From Gymnorhina tibicen (Eukaryota; Chordata; Aves; Passeriformes; Artamidae): 64,000 nucleotides of DNA. Made by a program: the position numbers and the translations under genes. The notes under the pieces were generated by a model that was given only the letters and a program-made list of their open reading frames with translations, did not search any database and was not told where the DNA came from. This document shows, one piece after another, positions 63,401 through 64,000 of this stretch (position 1 is its first letter; each line of letters starts with the position of its first letter). The DNA lies in assembly GCA_013399875.1 (NCBI GenBank), contig VXAZ01006360.1, forward strand, positions 1 to 64,000. The letters run 5' to 3'.

Positions 63401-64000
63401 GCTCATCCGAACATGCCAGGTGACCAACAAAGCTGACTCCTAAGCTCAGGAGACCACTTACTTTTTTGCTGGCTTTGTTTTCTGATGCAAATAGTGAGGC
63501 AAACTGACCCACTCTTAAACTAAGTGCAAGATGAATGCTGGAATTGGTGCAAGATAAGTATTAATGGCATGTGCCTATGTGGGAGGAAATGCAGGACAAA
63601 AAAAGAGGAGCAGCCCCCCTCCAGCAGCAGCAAACTCTTAAATTGCATTCAGCATCATATGAAACCCCACCCTTGGGCCTTGCTCGTTGCCAAGTCCTTT
63701 TTTTTTTTTTTAACTCGCAGAGCCCTACAGTGGGTGATATCTAATTTATTTTGTGACTCAGTGTGCATTTCAAACACATTTATTTCACAGGAGGTATGGA
63801 TGATGGCAACCCACTGGGCAGATAATAGGCCAAACTGTACTTTGGAGTATGATTCCAACACAGCAGAAGCTGCTCTAAATTTGGGCTACTGCTGCCTGAT
63901 TCCCCTCCCTCCATCTCACACATATCTTCTTTTCCTGCACGTTCTGGCCTTATGTTTTCCATAGCATTTGTGCCAGTGGAACCAGAAGACGAACTATGCC

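Larger units (their letters stand above)
46151..64000. other. Region upstream of ITM2B, no gene recognised
   Basis: In 17.8 kb I find no exon with recognisable homology, no RNA gene and no clear transposon. Present are a GT-rich microsatellite at 52491-52524, a pentamer array at 53023-53168, a 17-bp direct repeat at 54396-54433, a G/T low-complexity stretch near 51685-51740 and a G-run near 48570. By vertebrate synteny the divergent gene MED4 would be expected on the plus strand further right; none of its sequence is seen here. Confidence 0.6.

Noticed and set aside
46151..64000. Search for MED4 exons on the plus strand
   Set aside because: No frame matches the conserved MED4 coiled-coil or its flanking segments.

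Overview
The window is nuclear DNA from a bird, most likely a neoavian and possibly a passerine. The evidence is a chicken-like ITM2B coding sequence, several CR1 LINE fragments, a solo LTR of a type I associate with neoavian genomes, and an endogenous betaretrovirus-like (ERVK) element. There are no operons, CRISPR arrays or prokaryotic signals. Almost all of the window is intron or intergenic DNA.

Both host genes lie on the minus strand. ITM2B (BRI2) is complete: six coding exons between 45671 (start) and 19619 (stop), 261 codons, every splice site GT-AG, with a CpG-island promoter near 45-46.1 kb and a probable poly(A) signal at 19004-19009. About 7.7 kb downstream comes the 5' end of RB1: a CpG island, an ETS/ATF promoter element at 11319-11332, an assembly gap at 11279-11316, and coding exon 2 at 11021-11138. 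The ITM2B-RB1 order and orientation match other vertebrates (human 13q14). RB1 exon 1, with the start codon, is not in the sequence and probably fell into the gap. Everything from 11020 down to position 1 appears to be RB1 intron 2.

RB1 intron 2 carries two retroviral insertions in the sense direction of RB1. The first is a solo ERVL-type LTR (3601-4179) flanked by a perfect 5-bp duplication. The second is the 5' end of an ERVK-like provirus at the left edge: LTR (973 to roughly 1765), lysine-type primer-binding site (951-969), leader, and a gag frame open for 185 codons from 555 to the window edge. A CR1 fragment (about 11625-12330) begins about 0.3 kb upstream of the RB1 promoter element.

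The right end (about 46.2-64 kb), upstream of ITM2B, holds no exon I can recognise, only simple repeats and unique-looking sequence. By synteny MED4 would be expected further right, outside the window. I found no undescribed biological system. The points most worth a second look are the open gag with its retroviral control elements, the missing RB1 exon 1, the tandem splice acceptor of ITM2B exon 3, and the lineage-specific C-terminus of the ITM2B-derived peptide.
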